NCBI GenBank assembly: GCA_963805925.1
Contig: CAWDWB010000009.1
Span: 1-64,000 of the forward strand
From: CAMPKL01 sp963805925
GTDB taxonomy: Bacteria; Acidobacteriota; Terriglobia; Bryobacterales; UBA6623
DNA length: 64,000 bases
Direction of reading: 5' to 3'
The notes below the pieces were generated by a model. That model ran no database searches and was not told the DNA's origin. It was given only the letters and a program-made list of their open reading frames with translations. Position numbers and translations under genes: made by a program. Shown here in pieces: positions 15,645 to 24,261 of the stretch; within the stretch, counting starts at the first letter, position 1, and each line of letters begins with the position of its first letter.

Positions 15645-18368
15645 ATGAAACCGTTACTAGCGTTCTTGGCAAGCTTGTTGGTGTCCGGCGGGCTTTTCGC
15701 TCAATCTGCGGCGATCGACATTCCCTATCAGAAGTTCCGATTAGAGAACGGTCTGACGGTAATTGTTCACGAGGACCACAAGGCGCCGATTGTGGCGGTC
15801 AACATCTGGTATCACGTCGGCTCAAAGAATGAAAAGCCAGGTAAGACCGGCTTCGCTCACCTGTTCGAACACCTGATGTTCAACGGCTCGGAACACTACA
15901 ACTCCGACTACTTTCAAGTGCTCGAAAAGATCGGGGCCACCGATCTGAACGGGACGACGAACGAGGACCGTACCAACTACTTCCAGAATGTCCCCACCAC
16001 CGCGCTCGACACGGTTTTGTGGATGGAATCGGATCGGATGGGCTTCATGGTCGGGGCTATCGACCAAGCGAGGCTAGACGAGCAGCGTGGGGTTGTGCAG
16101 AACGAAAAGCGTCAGGGCGAAAACCAACCCTACGCGTTGGCTTATAACCTGATTCAAGAGAATACCTACCCGGCGGGACATCCTTACCAGCACACGGTGA
16201 TCGGCTCGATGGAGGACTTGGACGCTGCCTCTCTCGATGACGTGAAGGAGTGGTTCCAGACGTACTACGGACCATCGAACGCGGTTATCGTTCTTGCGGG
16301 CGATATCGATCTAGAGACGGCGCGGGAGAAAGTGGAGAAGTACTTCGGGTCCATTCCGCCCGGTCCTCCGCTGCCGCGGTTCGACGCCTGGATTGCGAAG
16401 ATGCAGGGCACTCGACGGCAGGAGATGGAAGACCGCGTTCCGCAGGCCCGTATCTATAAGGTCTGGAATATTCCCCAGGCGTTTACGTTGGACGCGGACA
16501 TGCTGGATATCGCTTCCGATGTTCTGGCGTCGGGCAAAACGTCCCGGTTATACAAGAGGCTCGTGCACGACGATCAGATCGCCACGGATGTCAGCGCTTA
16601 TGTTTCTCTCGCGGAGATTGGCAGCCAGTTCGCGATCACGGCTACGGCAAAGCCGGGCGACGACTTGACTGCAGTAGAGAAAGCGATCGACGAAGAACTC
16701 GCGAAGTTCCTGAGCAACGGCCCCTCGGCGGATGAGCTGGCGCGCGTCAAGACCATGCAACTAGCCAGTTTCTTGCGCAGAGCCGAGCGCATCGGCGGCT
16801 TCGGCGGCAAGAGCGATATTCTGGTTCGGAGTCAGGTATTCACGGGGAATCCCGAAGCGTACAAACAGTCTCAGACCAACGTTCAGAACGCTAACGCGGA
16901 ACAGGTGCGGGACGTGGCTAGCCGTTGGTTATCGGATGGCGAATACGTCCTCAAGGTACATCCATTCCCGGACTACAAACCAGCGCAAACGTCGGTGGAC
17001 CGCAGCAAAGTTCCCGAAGCAGGCGCCCCGCCGCCTTTGCGGCTTCCGTCGGTTTCGGAGCGCACGCTTTCGAACGGCTTGAAGGTGATTGTCGCGGAGA
17101 GGCACGAGCTGCCGCTGTTGAATTTCCGCTTGATGCTGAACGCGGGGTTCGCAGCGGACTATTCGACCGAGCCGGGCACGGCGCGGTTGGCGATGTCCGT
17201 TTTGGATGAAGGCACGACGACGCGGAACTCCGAGCAGATCGCCGATGAGTTGGATCACCTGGGAGCTAACTTGGGTTCCTCGGCCAGCTTGGACGAATGC
17301 ACGGTATCTCTGTCGGCACTGAAGGCCAACTTAGATGGATCGTTAGCGATCTTTGCCGATGTGGTGTTGCACCCTTCCTTCCCTGAAGACGAGTTCGAGC
17401 GCCAAAAGAAACTCCAGGTGGCGGGCATCCAGCGCGAGAAAAGGCAACCGGTAACCATGGCCTACCGCGTATTGCCTGCTCTGCTTTACGGCAAAGACAG
17501 TGCCTACGGCAATCCGCTGACGGGTTCAGGGACCGAAGAGAGCGTCAGCAAGATCGAGCGCGACGCGTTGGTCAAGTTCCACGACGATTGGTTCAAGCCC
17601 AATAACGCCACCTTGATCGTTGTCGGCGACACGACGCTGGACGAGATTGCGCCGAAGTTAGAGGCACTGTTTTCGGGCTGGAGCCGCGGACAAACGCCGC
17701 AGAAGAGTGTCGCGACTGCCCCTCCCGCCAAGCCTGGGGTTTATCTGATGGACCGGCCTGGCGCGTCGCAGTCGATCATCATTGCAGCGGAACTCGCTCC
17801 GCCGAAGAGTGACGCGGGCGACATCGCTTTCGAGGCATTCGACTGGGCGTTTGGCGGCGCATTCATTTCGCGGTTGAACATGAACCTGCGCGAAGACAAG
17901 CACTGGTCCTACGGGGCGCGAAGCATTCTGTATCCCGCCGTCGGACCCCGGATCTACTTTGCCTATGCACCGGTGCAGACCGACAAAACCAAAGAGTCGA
18001 TTCTCGAAATGGATAAGGAGTTGCATCAAGCGGTCGGAGACAAGCCACTCGCCGCGGAGGAAATCGCCGCGGCAAAGGATGGTCTGACTCTGACGCTTCC
18101 CGGGGAACGCGAAACCATGAATTCCGTGGCCGGAGCGATCGCTGAAGTGGTGCGGTACGGGTTGCCGCAAGACTATTGGGACACGTACGCCTCGAAGATA
18201 CGCGCTCTCACTCCCAAGCAGATTTCCACAGCAGCCGAGAGATACCTGAAGCCGCAGAACTTAGTTTGGGTCGTGGTGGGCGACCGCTCGAAGATTGAAT
18301 CCGGCATCCGCGAACTGGATATCGGCGAAGTCCAGTTGATGGACCCAGACGGCAACCTGATCCAGTAG
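15645..18368 (+). CDS. M16 family (pitrilysin-like) zinc metallopeptidase, tandem two-lobe form
   Basis: 907 residues with a signal peptide (residues 1-20, GGLFAQ). The first lobe has the inverted zinc motif HxxEH at residues 72-76 (HLFEH) and a distal Glu region (LDEQRGVVQNEKRQG). The second lobe (from about residue 460) repeats the fold but lacks HxxEH, which is normal for fused active/inactive M16 pairs. It degrades peptides inside a closed chamber, probably in the periplasm. The ATG is preferred over upstream in-frame codons because it gives a clean signal peptide and has a -10 at seven bases. Confidence 0.92.
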   Translation: MKPLLAFLASLLVSGGLFAQSAAIDIPYQKFRLENGLTVIVHEDHKAPIVAVNIWYHVGSKNEKPGKTGFAHLFEHLMFNGSEHYNSDYFQVLEKIGATDLNGTTNEDRTNYFQNVPTTALDTVLWMESDRMGFMVGAIDQARLDEQRGVVQNEKRQGENQPYALAYNLIQENTYPAGHPYQHTVIGSMEDLDAASLDDVKEWFQTYYGPSNAVIVLAGDIDLETAREKVEKYFGSIPPGPPLPRFDAWIAKMQGTRRQEMEDRVPQARIYKVWNIPQAFTLDADMLDIASDVLASGKTSRLYKRLVHDDQIATDVSAYVSLAEIGSQFAITATAKPGDDLTAVEKAIDEELAKFLSNGPSADELARVKTMQLASFLRRAERIGGFGGKSDILVRSQVFTGNPEAYKQSQTNVQNANAEQVRDVASRWLSDGEYVLKVHPFPDYKPAQTSVDRSKVPEAGAPPPLRLPSVSERTLSNGLKVIVAERHELPLLNFRLMLNAGFAADYSTEPGTARLAMSVLDEGTTTRNSEQIADELDHLGANLGSSASLDECTVSLSALKANLDGSLAIFADVVLHPSFPEDEFERQKKLQVAGIQREKRQPVTMAYRVLPALLYGKDSAYGNPLTGSGTEESVSKIERDALVKFHDDWFKPNNATLIVVGDTTLDEIAPKLEALFSGWSRGQTPQKSVATAPPAKPGVYLMDRPGASQSIIIAAELAPPKSDAGDIAFEAFDWAFGGAFISRLNMNLREDKHWSYGARSILYPAVGPRIYFAYAPVQTDKTKESILEMDKELHQAVGDKPLAAEEIAAAKDGLTLTLPGERETMNSVAGAIAEVVRYGLPQDYWDTYASKIRALTPKQISTAAERYLKPQNLVWVVVGDRSKIESGIRELDIGEVQLMDPDGNLIQ

Positions 18369-18374
18369 CAGGCG

Positions 18375-19727
18375 TTAGACCAGCGGCATGACGGCGGCCA
18401 GGATCATCGTGGTGATGGCTCCGGCCAGGCCCAGAATAGCCAGCAACGGCGTCCAGGTTTGGAGAGCTTCGACTTCGGTCAGGCCGGACATCTTGGCGTA
18501 GACCCAGAACCCGGAGTCGTTCATCCAGGAGCCGACCAGCGAACCGGCGCCGATGATGCAAGCAACGTAGACCGGGTGGAACGGGATGCCGGCGAGCACG
18601 ATCGGGGCCATGATGGCGCTTCCTGTGATCATCGCAACGGTGCCGGAACCCTGGGCAACCTTCAGCACTGCGGCCAGCAAGAAGGCCAGGATCAAGACGG
18701 GCATGCCTGCTGTCGAGGCCATGTCGCCGATCGTCTTGCCGACTTGCGCTTCGACCAGCATGCCGCCGAAGGCGCCGCCGCCAGCGGTAATCAAGATGAT
18801 CAGACCGCCGGAAGCCAACGCAGTCTCGACCGTATCGCTGAGGTCGCCGAGCGTCAGGCCTTTTTGCTTCATCAGGATGCCGACGGAAATCGCGGCGGAG
18901 ACCAGTAGAGCGAAATTCGGGTTGCCGAGGAACGCGGTCCAATCCGCGACGGGGCCGGTGATCTCGAGAGCGCCCGCAATGGTATTGGAGGTAATCATCA
19001 GCACGGGCAGGATGATCGGCATCATGGACATCAAGAAGCTGGGCAGCTTGTCTTCTTGAGACGAAGCCAGTTCCTCCAGCTCAACCAGAGTCATGCCCGG
19101 CGTCTCGCGTAGGGGGATGTCGAGTTGGCTGTTGCGGTACAAAGCAAAAGCCCAGCCTGCCAGCGACATGGGGACGGCAACCATGGCGCCGACCAGAATC
19201 ATGACGCCGAGATCGACGCCCAGGTTCGCCGCCATGCCCAATGGGCCAGGCGTCGGCGGGACCATCGAGTGCGTCACGGCGCCGCCGGCGGCGACCGACA
19301 TGATGAACAGAACGTATCCCTTGCCGGTGCGCACGCGAAGGGCGCGCGCCAGCGGCACGAGCAGGTAGAACACCGTATCGAAGAACACTGGCACGGACAG
19401 CACGTAGCCGCTAGTGAGCAGCGAAAGCGAGGCGTTCTTCTCGCCGAGCACCCGGACAAAAACGCGGACGATCTTGTCGGCAGCGCCGCTCTCCATCAAA
19501 CACTGACCGATCAGCGCCGCGAGGGCGATGACGATGCCGATGTTTCCGCACAACCTACCGAAGTGGCCTGCCACCAGCGGCATCACATCGGCGAACTTGA
19601 CGAGCGGCGAGAGTACGCCGACGGTCGTCGCGGCCGTCACCAAGGCGATAAACGGGTTGATGCGGAGCTTGATGATGAGGAGGAAGATCAGCGCGACGGA
19701 GATCGCCAAGACGACTAGAGGATGCAT
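18375..19727 (-). CDS. GntP family gluconate/organic acid permease
   Basis: 450 residues, about a dozen membrane spans. Typical GntP stretches: HSMVPPTPGPLGMAANLGVD, VAQGSGTVAMITGSAIMAP and SLVGSWMNDSGFWVY. The family imports gluconate and related sugar acids with protons. It diverges from an SMP-30 lactonase lipoprotein at 19822, so the pair may open an aldonolactone outside the membrane and import the acid. TAAGAT lies ten bases before the ATG. Confidence 0.9.
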   Translation of the reverse strand: MHPLVVLAISVALIFLLIIKLRINPFIALVTAATTVGVLSPLVKFADVMPLVAGHFGRLCGNIGIVIALAALIGQCLMESGAADKIVRVFVRVLGEKNASLSLLTSGYVLSVPVFFDTVFYLLVPLARALRVRTGKGYVLFIMSVAAGGAVTHSMVPPTPGPLGMAANLGVDLGVMILVGAMVAVPMSLAGWAFALYRNSQLDIPLRETPGMTLVELEELASSQEDKLPSFLMSMMPIILPVLMITSNTIAGALEITGPVADWTAFLGNPNFALLVSAAISVGILMKQKGLTLGDLSDTVETALASGGLIILITAGGGAFGGMLVEAQVGKTIGDMASTAGMPVLILAFLLAAVLKVAQGSGTVAMITGSAIMAPIVLAGIPFHPVYVACIIGAGSLVGSWMNDSGFWVYAKMSGLTEVEALQTWTPLLAILGLAGAITTMILAAVMPLV

Positions 19728-19737
19728 AGCTCGGTGA

Positions 19738-19743
19738 ATCTTA
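19738..19743 (-). promoter_or_regulatory. Candidate -10 hexamer of the gntP-like gene
   Basis: TAAGAT on the minus strand, ten bases before the ATG at 19727. Confidence 0.35.
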
Positions 19744-19805
19744 ACAGTTAACGAAAGCGAAGATCCACAAACATTCGGGTAAAGTCTTGTCTACGAGGAC
19801 GGCGC

Positions 19806-19811
19806 TATACT
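19806..19811 (+). promoter_or_regulatory. Candidate -10 hexamer of the lactonase lipoprotein gene
   Basis: TATACT, ten bases before the ATG at 19822. Confidence 0.45.
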
Positions 19812-19821
19812 GTCCGCACTC

Positions 19822-20802
19822 ATGAGTTCGAAGAGATTGGCCCAGATCCTTTGCCTTGCCGCGGCAGCTATGCTGACGCAGGGTTGCCAACCGACGCCGG
19901 AAGCCGTTGTCGAACAGCCGCCGGCTGAGCCCCGAAGCGTGATGGCGACGGACGTCGCTTTCACGGAAGGGCCCACGGAATACCGCGACGGTTCGATCTT
20001 CTTCACCGAAATGCGTTCGAACCGGATCCTGCGCTATTTCCCCGCAGAGGGGCGCACCGAGACGTTCGATGCCGATGCAAACGGGGCGAATGGGCTGATT
20101 TTTGACTCGGAGTGGCGCTTGGTGGCCTGTGAGGGCAACCCGCCGCAGATTACGCGGACGAACCTGGAAACGGGCGACGTGGAGGTCCTGGCGAGCACCT
20201 ACGAAGGGAAACGACTGAATCAACCCAACGACGTGACCTTCGATTCGAAGGGACGCCTCTATTTCTCCGATCGCCCGACGGCCAACCCGGAACCGGATCA
20301 AACCGGGGTTCATGGCGTTTACCGCATCGATACGGACGGCTCCCTCCATCGCATTTTGACGGACCCGGATATCGAAAAGCCGAACGGCATTGCGATCTCG
20401 CCGGACGACACCACGCTTTACCTGATTGAGGCGCATCCCGATGCGGGCAAGGCGCGCATGATTCGCGCCTACGACCTCGCAGAAGACGGCAGCGTAAGCA
20501 ATATGCGCGTCTTCCACAACTTCTACCCAGGGCGCTCGGGCGACGGCATGACCATTGACGCCTCGGGGAACTTATGGGTGGCGGCCGGGCTGAATCGGCT
20601 ACGCGGCAACAGCGAGACGCTGGATACGAAGGCGGGCGTGTACGTCTTTTCCCCGGCAGGGGAACAGTTGGACTTCTACCCGATTAACGAAGACACCGTG
20701 ACCAACGTGACCTTCGCCGGAGAAGGACTCAAGACGCTCTACCTGACCTCGGGCGACAAGCTCTACCGCATTGAAACCGACACGACAGGCACGCGCCGCT
20801 AG
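19822..20802 (+). CDS. SMP-30/gluconolactonase family lipoprotein
   Basis: 326 residues. Lipoprotein signal with lipobox LTQGC, Cys22. Propeller motifs: FTEGPTEYRDGSIFFTE with the metal Glu, LNQPNDVTFDSKGRLYFSD with Asn, PNGIAISPDD and RSGDGMTIDASGNLWVA with the late Asp. It is predicted to hydrolyse aldonolactones at the cell envelope. It differs from the Tat-exported homologue at 1410-2414 in its anchoring. Its stop overlaps the convergent DUF1549/DUF1553 gene by four bases (CTAG). Confidence 0.87.
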   Translation: MSSKRLAQILCLAAAAMLTQGCQPTPEAVVEQPPAEPRSVMATDVAFTEGPTEYRDGSIFFTEMRSNRILRYFPAEGRTETFDADANGANGLIFDSEWRLVACEGNPPQITRTNLETGDVEVLASTYEGKRLNQPNDVTFDSKGRLYFSDRPTANPEPDQTGVHGVYRIDTDGSLHRILTDPDIEKPNGIAISPDDTTLYLIEAHPDAGKARMIRAYDLAEDGSVSNMRVFHNFYPGRSGDGMTIDASGNLWVAAGLNRLRGNSETLDTKAGVYVFSPAGEQLDFYPINEDTVTNVTFAGEGLKTLYLTSGDKLYRIETDTTGTRR

Positions 20803-22820
20803 TTGACGTATAGGAATGCGTTGAGGTTGAACACAGCCAGCGCGAACTCACGCAACGGTTGTTTTTCCAAGAATGCTTGTGCCGTCTCAAGTTCCTTTCG
20901 AGTAGGTTGGCGGCCGGCTGCTAGCTGGTAGGCCCGTTGGATTTGGGCGGCACGGTCATTGCCGACCTCACTGACCAAGCGTGCGGCGAGCTTCTCGGCT
21001 TGTTGGTTTGAGATTCTGCCGTTAAGCAACTCCAGTGACTGCGGCGCATGCGTGGACGTCTCGCGACGGGCGCAAGTTGTCTGCAATGCCGGTTGGTCGA
21101 AGACTTCCATGAAGGGCAAGCGGAGATTGCGCTTGGCGATGAGGTAAACGGAGCGCTTGTGCTGCTCCTCAGGGTTCGGCGTGACCACCCACTGGGTCGG
21201 GTCGTAGAGCATGTCGACGAGCGATTGCTCGACCGGCAGCATGATGCTGCGGCCGCCCATTTCGGTATTTAGGGAACCGCTGATCTGCAGCATGGAGTCG
21301 CGAATCTCTTCGGCGGTGAGGCGGCGCATGGGCATGCGCCAAAGCAACCGGTCGTCGGCGTCTTTCTCGGCGCCGATGGCTGCGTACTCCGGGTTCTTAG
21401 ACGCCTGGCGATAGACGCTGGAGAGCAAGATCATGCGATGCAGCGGCTTCATGCGCCAGCCGTCATCGACGAATTTCTGTGCGAGCCAATCCAACAGCTC
21501 TGGATGGCTGGGCTTCTCGCCCATGAAGCCGAAGTCATTCGCGGTCTTCACGAATCCGGTGCCGAAGTGATTGGACCAGATGCGGTTGACCATGACGCGA
21601 GCGGTCAGCGGATTGTCTGGATCGGCCAACCAGTTGGCGAGGATCATGCGCGGGTTTTCGGTCTCCGGGGGCAGAACTTCGGCGCCTTCGGGAAGCAGCA
21701 CGCCGAGGGTACGCATGCCGACTTGCTCACCCTTGTTGTCGTAGTTGCCGCGATAGAGCAGATTGACCGCGGGGCGGTGCTCATAGTCGTCCTTGATGGT
21801 GGTGATGTTCGCGGGCGGCGGGGGAAGTTGGCCTTCTAGTTCGACGTATTCCTTCTCAAGCGCGGCGCGCTCGTCGCCGGAGGCGAGATTGATCTTGCCC
21901 CGCATGGTCTTGAGCTTGCCGCTGATCTCCTTGGTTTGATTACGCCATTCGGCAGGGGTGCCGGCTTCGGGAGTGAGCGGAATGTCGTTCTCGGCTGTAG
22001 CGGCAAGGAAAGCCTGCATCTGGTAGTAGTCGCGCTGCTTGATGGGGTCAAACATGTGGTCGTGGCAGCGGGCGCAGCCGACGGTTAGGCCCAAGAATGC
22101 GGCGCCGACGATGTCGGTGCGATCCGTCAGGACTTCGTTAATGCTGGAGGCGACTTCCTGATTGCCTGCATTGCGGCGCACGGAGCCGAGGCGATAGAAC
22201 CCGGCGGCAATCAGCTTTTCCTGGTTGGCTGGCTCTAGCGGATCGCCTTCAACCATTTCATCGCCGGCGATCTGCTCGCGGACGAACTCATTGAAAGGCT
22301 TATCTTCGTTGAGCGACTGAATGACATAGTCGCGGTAGCGCCACAGGCCGGGCAAATAGCGGTCGTATTCGTAGCCTTCGGTTTCGGCGTAGCGCACGAC
22401 GTCTAGCCAGTGCTGGCCCCAGCGCTCGCCATAGTGCTTGCTGGTCAGCAGGCGCTCAACGACCTTCTCCCAGGCATCGGGCGATTGGTCGGCGACGAAG
22501 GCGGAGATTTCCTCGGGCGTCGGCGGCAGCCCGATCATGTCGTAGTAGGCGCGGCGAATCAGCGTGGCGCGACCGGCCTCAGGGGCTGGGCGCAGGCCGT
22601 CCTGCTTCATGCGATCCAACAGAAAGGCGTCAATCGGCGTGCGGACCCAATCGCGATCAGCTTGTTCTTCGAACTGTGGAGGATCGACGACCTTTCTCGG
22701 CTGGAAAGACCAAAAGCTTCGAACCTGATCGGTATAGACCGGCGCCTCGGCCGAGTAGGCGGTACCGAGCAGCAGCGACAAGGCGGCAATTCCTGCGAAG
22801 GCTTTGATTCTATTGGTCAT
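20799..22820 (-). CDS. DUF1549/DUF1553 (planctomycete-type PSD1) secreted protein
   Basis: 673 residues from the ATG that gives a signal peptide (MTNRIKAFAGIAALSLLLG). DUF1549 covers about residues 55-280, including IRRAYYDMIGLPPTPEE and a CxxCH-like CARCHDHMFDPI. DUF1553 covers about residues 385-645, including ARVMVNRIWSNHFGTGFV and GEKPSHPELLDWLA. Such proteins abound in Planctomycetes and Solibacter-like Acidobacteria and usually pair with a DUF1501 protein, absent here. A role in polysaccharide degradation is often proposed but unproven. The CxxCH could bind haem or be structural. Confidence 0.88.
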   Translation of the reverse strand: MTNRIKAFAGIAALSLLLGTAYSAEAPVYTDQVRSFWSFQPRKVVDPPQFEEQADRDWVRTPIDAFLLDRMKQDGLRPAPEAGRATLIRRAYYDMIGLPPTPEEISAFVADQSPDAWEKVVERLLTSKHYGERWGQHWLDVVRYAETEGYEYDRYLPGLWRYRDYVIQSLNEDKPFNEFVREQIAGDEMVEGDPLEPANQEKLIAAGFYRLGSVRRNAGNQEVASSINEVLTDRTDIVGAAFLGLTVGCARCHDHMFDPIKQRDYYQMQAFLAATAENDIPLTPEAGTPAEWRNQTKEISGKLKTMRGKINLASGDERAALEKEYVELEGQLPPPPANITTIKDDYEHRPAVNLLYRGNYDNKGEQVGMRTLGVLLPEGAEVLPPETENPRMILANWLADPDNPLTARVMVNRIWSNHFGTGFVKTANDFGFMGEKPSHPELLDWLAQKFVDDGWRMKPLHRMILLSSVYRQASKNPEYAAIGAEKDADDRLLWRMPMRRLTAEEIRDSMLQISGSLNTEMGGRSIMLPVEQSLVDMLYDPTQWVVTPNPEEQHKRSVYLIAKRNLRLPFMEVFDQPALQTTCARRETSTHAPQSLELLNGRISNQQAEKLAARLVSEVGNDRAAQIQRAYQLAAGRQPTRKELETAQAFLEKQPLREFALAVFNLNAFLYVN

Positions 22821-22923
22821 GACGTGGTCGAGATTCCCCGCAGCTATCGTAACGGGGAACGGCTGCCGGGCACAAATGCGATTTCTAACCCGCACAGACG
22901 GATCGGACGTTTTGCGCGGCTGC

Positions 22924-22929
22924 TAAACT
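22924..22929 (+). promoter_or_regulatory. Candidate -10 hexamer of the secreted protein gene at 22937
   Basis: TAAACT, seven bases before the TTG at 22937. It supports that unusual start codon. Confidence 0.45.
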
Positions 22930-22936
22930 GCGGGCA

Positions 22937-24070
22937 TTGCCAGGATTAAGAGTCTTGCGGAGGCGTTTGGCGGGGCTGGCCCTGCTTCTTGCACTCGTCG
23001 TGATTGGGTCTACCGCGTTGCTGCGGGCCGAGGACGTTCCGCCTGGAAAAATCCCCTGCAAAGTCGATCTATTCGGCCCCAGCCTCGACTTTGAGCTGCG
23101 CTTCTTCGTCGGTTTCCGTCTGTCCTCTCCGTCGGCGCCGCTGGCGGGACCCAGCCGCCTATTCGCCCTGCGCGTGCTGGTCACGCCGCTCGACGTTCCC
23201 GGCGTCAAGCCATCACTATTCGAACGAAACTTCAGGGCCGGTCCGATTCCTCCGGGGCGCAACGAGTTCCAGTTGAGGGACTCCTTCGCGGTTGGACCGG
23301 GACGGTACAAAGTGCAGTGGATCCTGGTCGACAGCAAGGGGCCTAGCTGCTACGTCGAACGCGAGTTCCGCGCCGAACTGCGCAAGAAAGACAGCGACCT
23401 AAGGCTGCGGGCTCAACCGGGCGAGGTCGTCGATTCGCGGCTGCGCCTGTTCCGGCCCGAACGGGCGGTAGTCGAAGACGGCCCCAAGCCGCCCCTGCGC
23501 ATCAAGGTTTTTCTAAATCTGGACGTACCGACGACGCGCAGCCGGACACGTATTCGCATGTGGGAGCTGATGCCGCGCTTCTCGGCTTTGCGCGCGCTGT
23601 CTCGGAATCCGCGCATCGGCGGCCTTGCGATGGTCGCCTATAGCGTGGAAGAGCAAACGGTGATCGCCCGCCACGGCTTGCAGGACTCCTTCGACTATCG
23701 GGCGCTGCGGACCAACATGGACGAACTGGAGCCGGGATTCGTCTCGATCGACCAGTTGCAACGCGACAGCGATTTGGCTTTTTTCAACGAGATGCTGGTT
23801 CGAGAACTGCCCGGAGATGAGGCCGTCGACGCGTATATCTTCCTCGGCCCGGACGTCTTCACCCGCAAGAATCGCGAGAAAGAGTTACTGGAATCGATCG
23901 GACAGCTGCCGGAACCGGTCTTTTTTCTCGCAGACGGGCGCGCTCCATGGAAGGGGCTCATCGGCAAGACGGTCGGATTCTTTCACGGTAAGACGTACCG
24001 CTTTTACGACCCAAGCCAGATGGCCGACAGCGTGGAGAAGATGGTCCGCGAACTGGACGCGGCCGAGTAG
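22937..24070 (+). CDS. Secreted protein of unknown function
   Basis: 377 residues. N-terminal signal (basic MPGLRVLRRR, hydrophobic to about residue 27, then LLRAEDVPPG). The first half looks beta-rich (FELRFFVGFRLSS, GPGRYKVQWILVD). The second half is mixed alpha/beta and contains VDAYIFLGPDVFTRKN, a Rossmann-like strand pattern. I do not recognise a family; proteins of this look occur near CstA/tRNA loci in related Acidobacteria only as far as I recall. TTG at 22937 is chosen because a TAAACT hexamer lies exactly seven bases upstream; TTG 22955 is the alternative. Confidence 0.65.
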   Translation: MPGLRVLRRRLAGLALLLALVVIGSTALLRAEDVPPGKIPCKVDLFGPSLDFELRFFVGFRLSSPSAPLAGPSRLFALRVLVTPLDVPGVKPSLFERNFRAGPIPPGRNEFQLRDSFAVGPGRYKVQWILVDSKGPSCYVEREFRAELRKKDSDLRLRAQPGEVVDSRLRLFRPERAVVEDGPKPPLRIKVFLNLDVPTTRSRTRIRMWELMPRFSALRALSRNPRIGGLAMVAYSVEEQTVIARHGLQDSFDYRALRTNMDELEPGFVSIDQLQRDSDLAFFNEMLVRELPGDEAVDAYIFLGPDVFTRKNREKELLESIGQLPEPVFFLADGRAPWKGLIGKTVGFFHGKTYRFYDPSQMADSVEKMVRELDAAE

Positions 24071-24100
24071 GCGCGAAGCGGGAATGTTTATTGGGATGGT

Positions 24101-24170
24101 TGGCCGGAGAGGATTCGAACCCCTATTCCATGGACCAAAACCATGTGTCCTGCCATTGGACGACCAGCCA
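24101..24170 (-). tRNA. tRNA-Gln (anticodon TTG)
   Basis: On the minus strand the gene starts TGGCTGGTC and ends CCGGCCA, which pair as the acceptor stem with one G-U pair. D arm GTCC...GGAC, anticodon stem CATGG/CCATG around loop TTTTGGT (anticodon TTG), variable region of four, T arm with TTCGAAT. 70 bases, no encoded CCA. It lies between the secreted protein and cstA. Confidence 0.93.
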
Positions 24171-24261
24171 CCAACCTCCACCAGATTAACATGATGCGGC
24201 ACTCTGCTTGCTCCGTGTTCGCTGTATCATGGGGAGGTTTTTCGCCGCAAAACGTCATACC

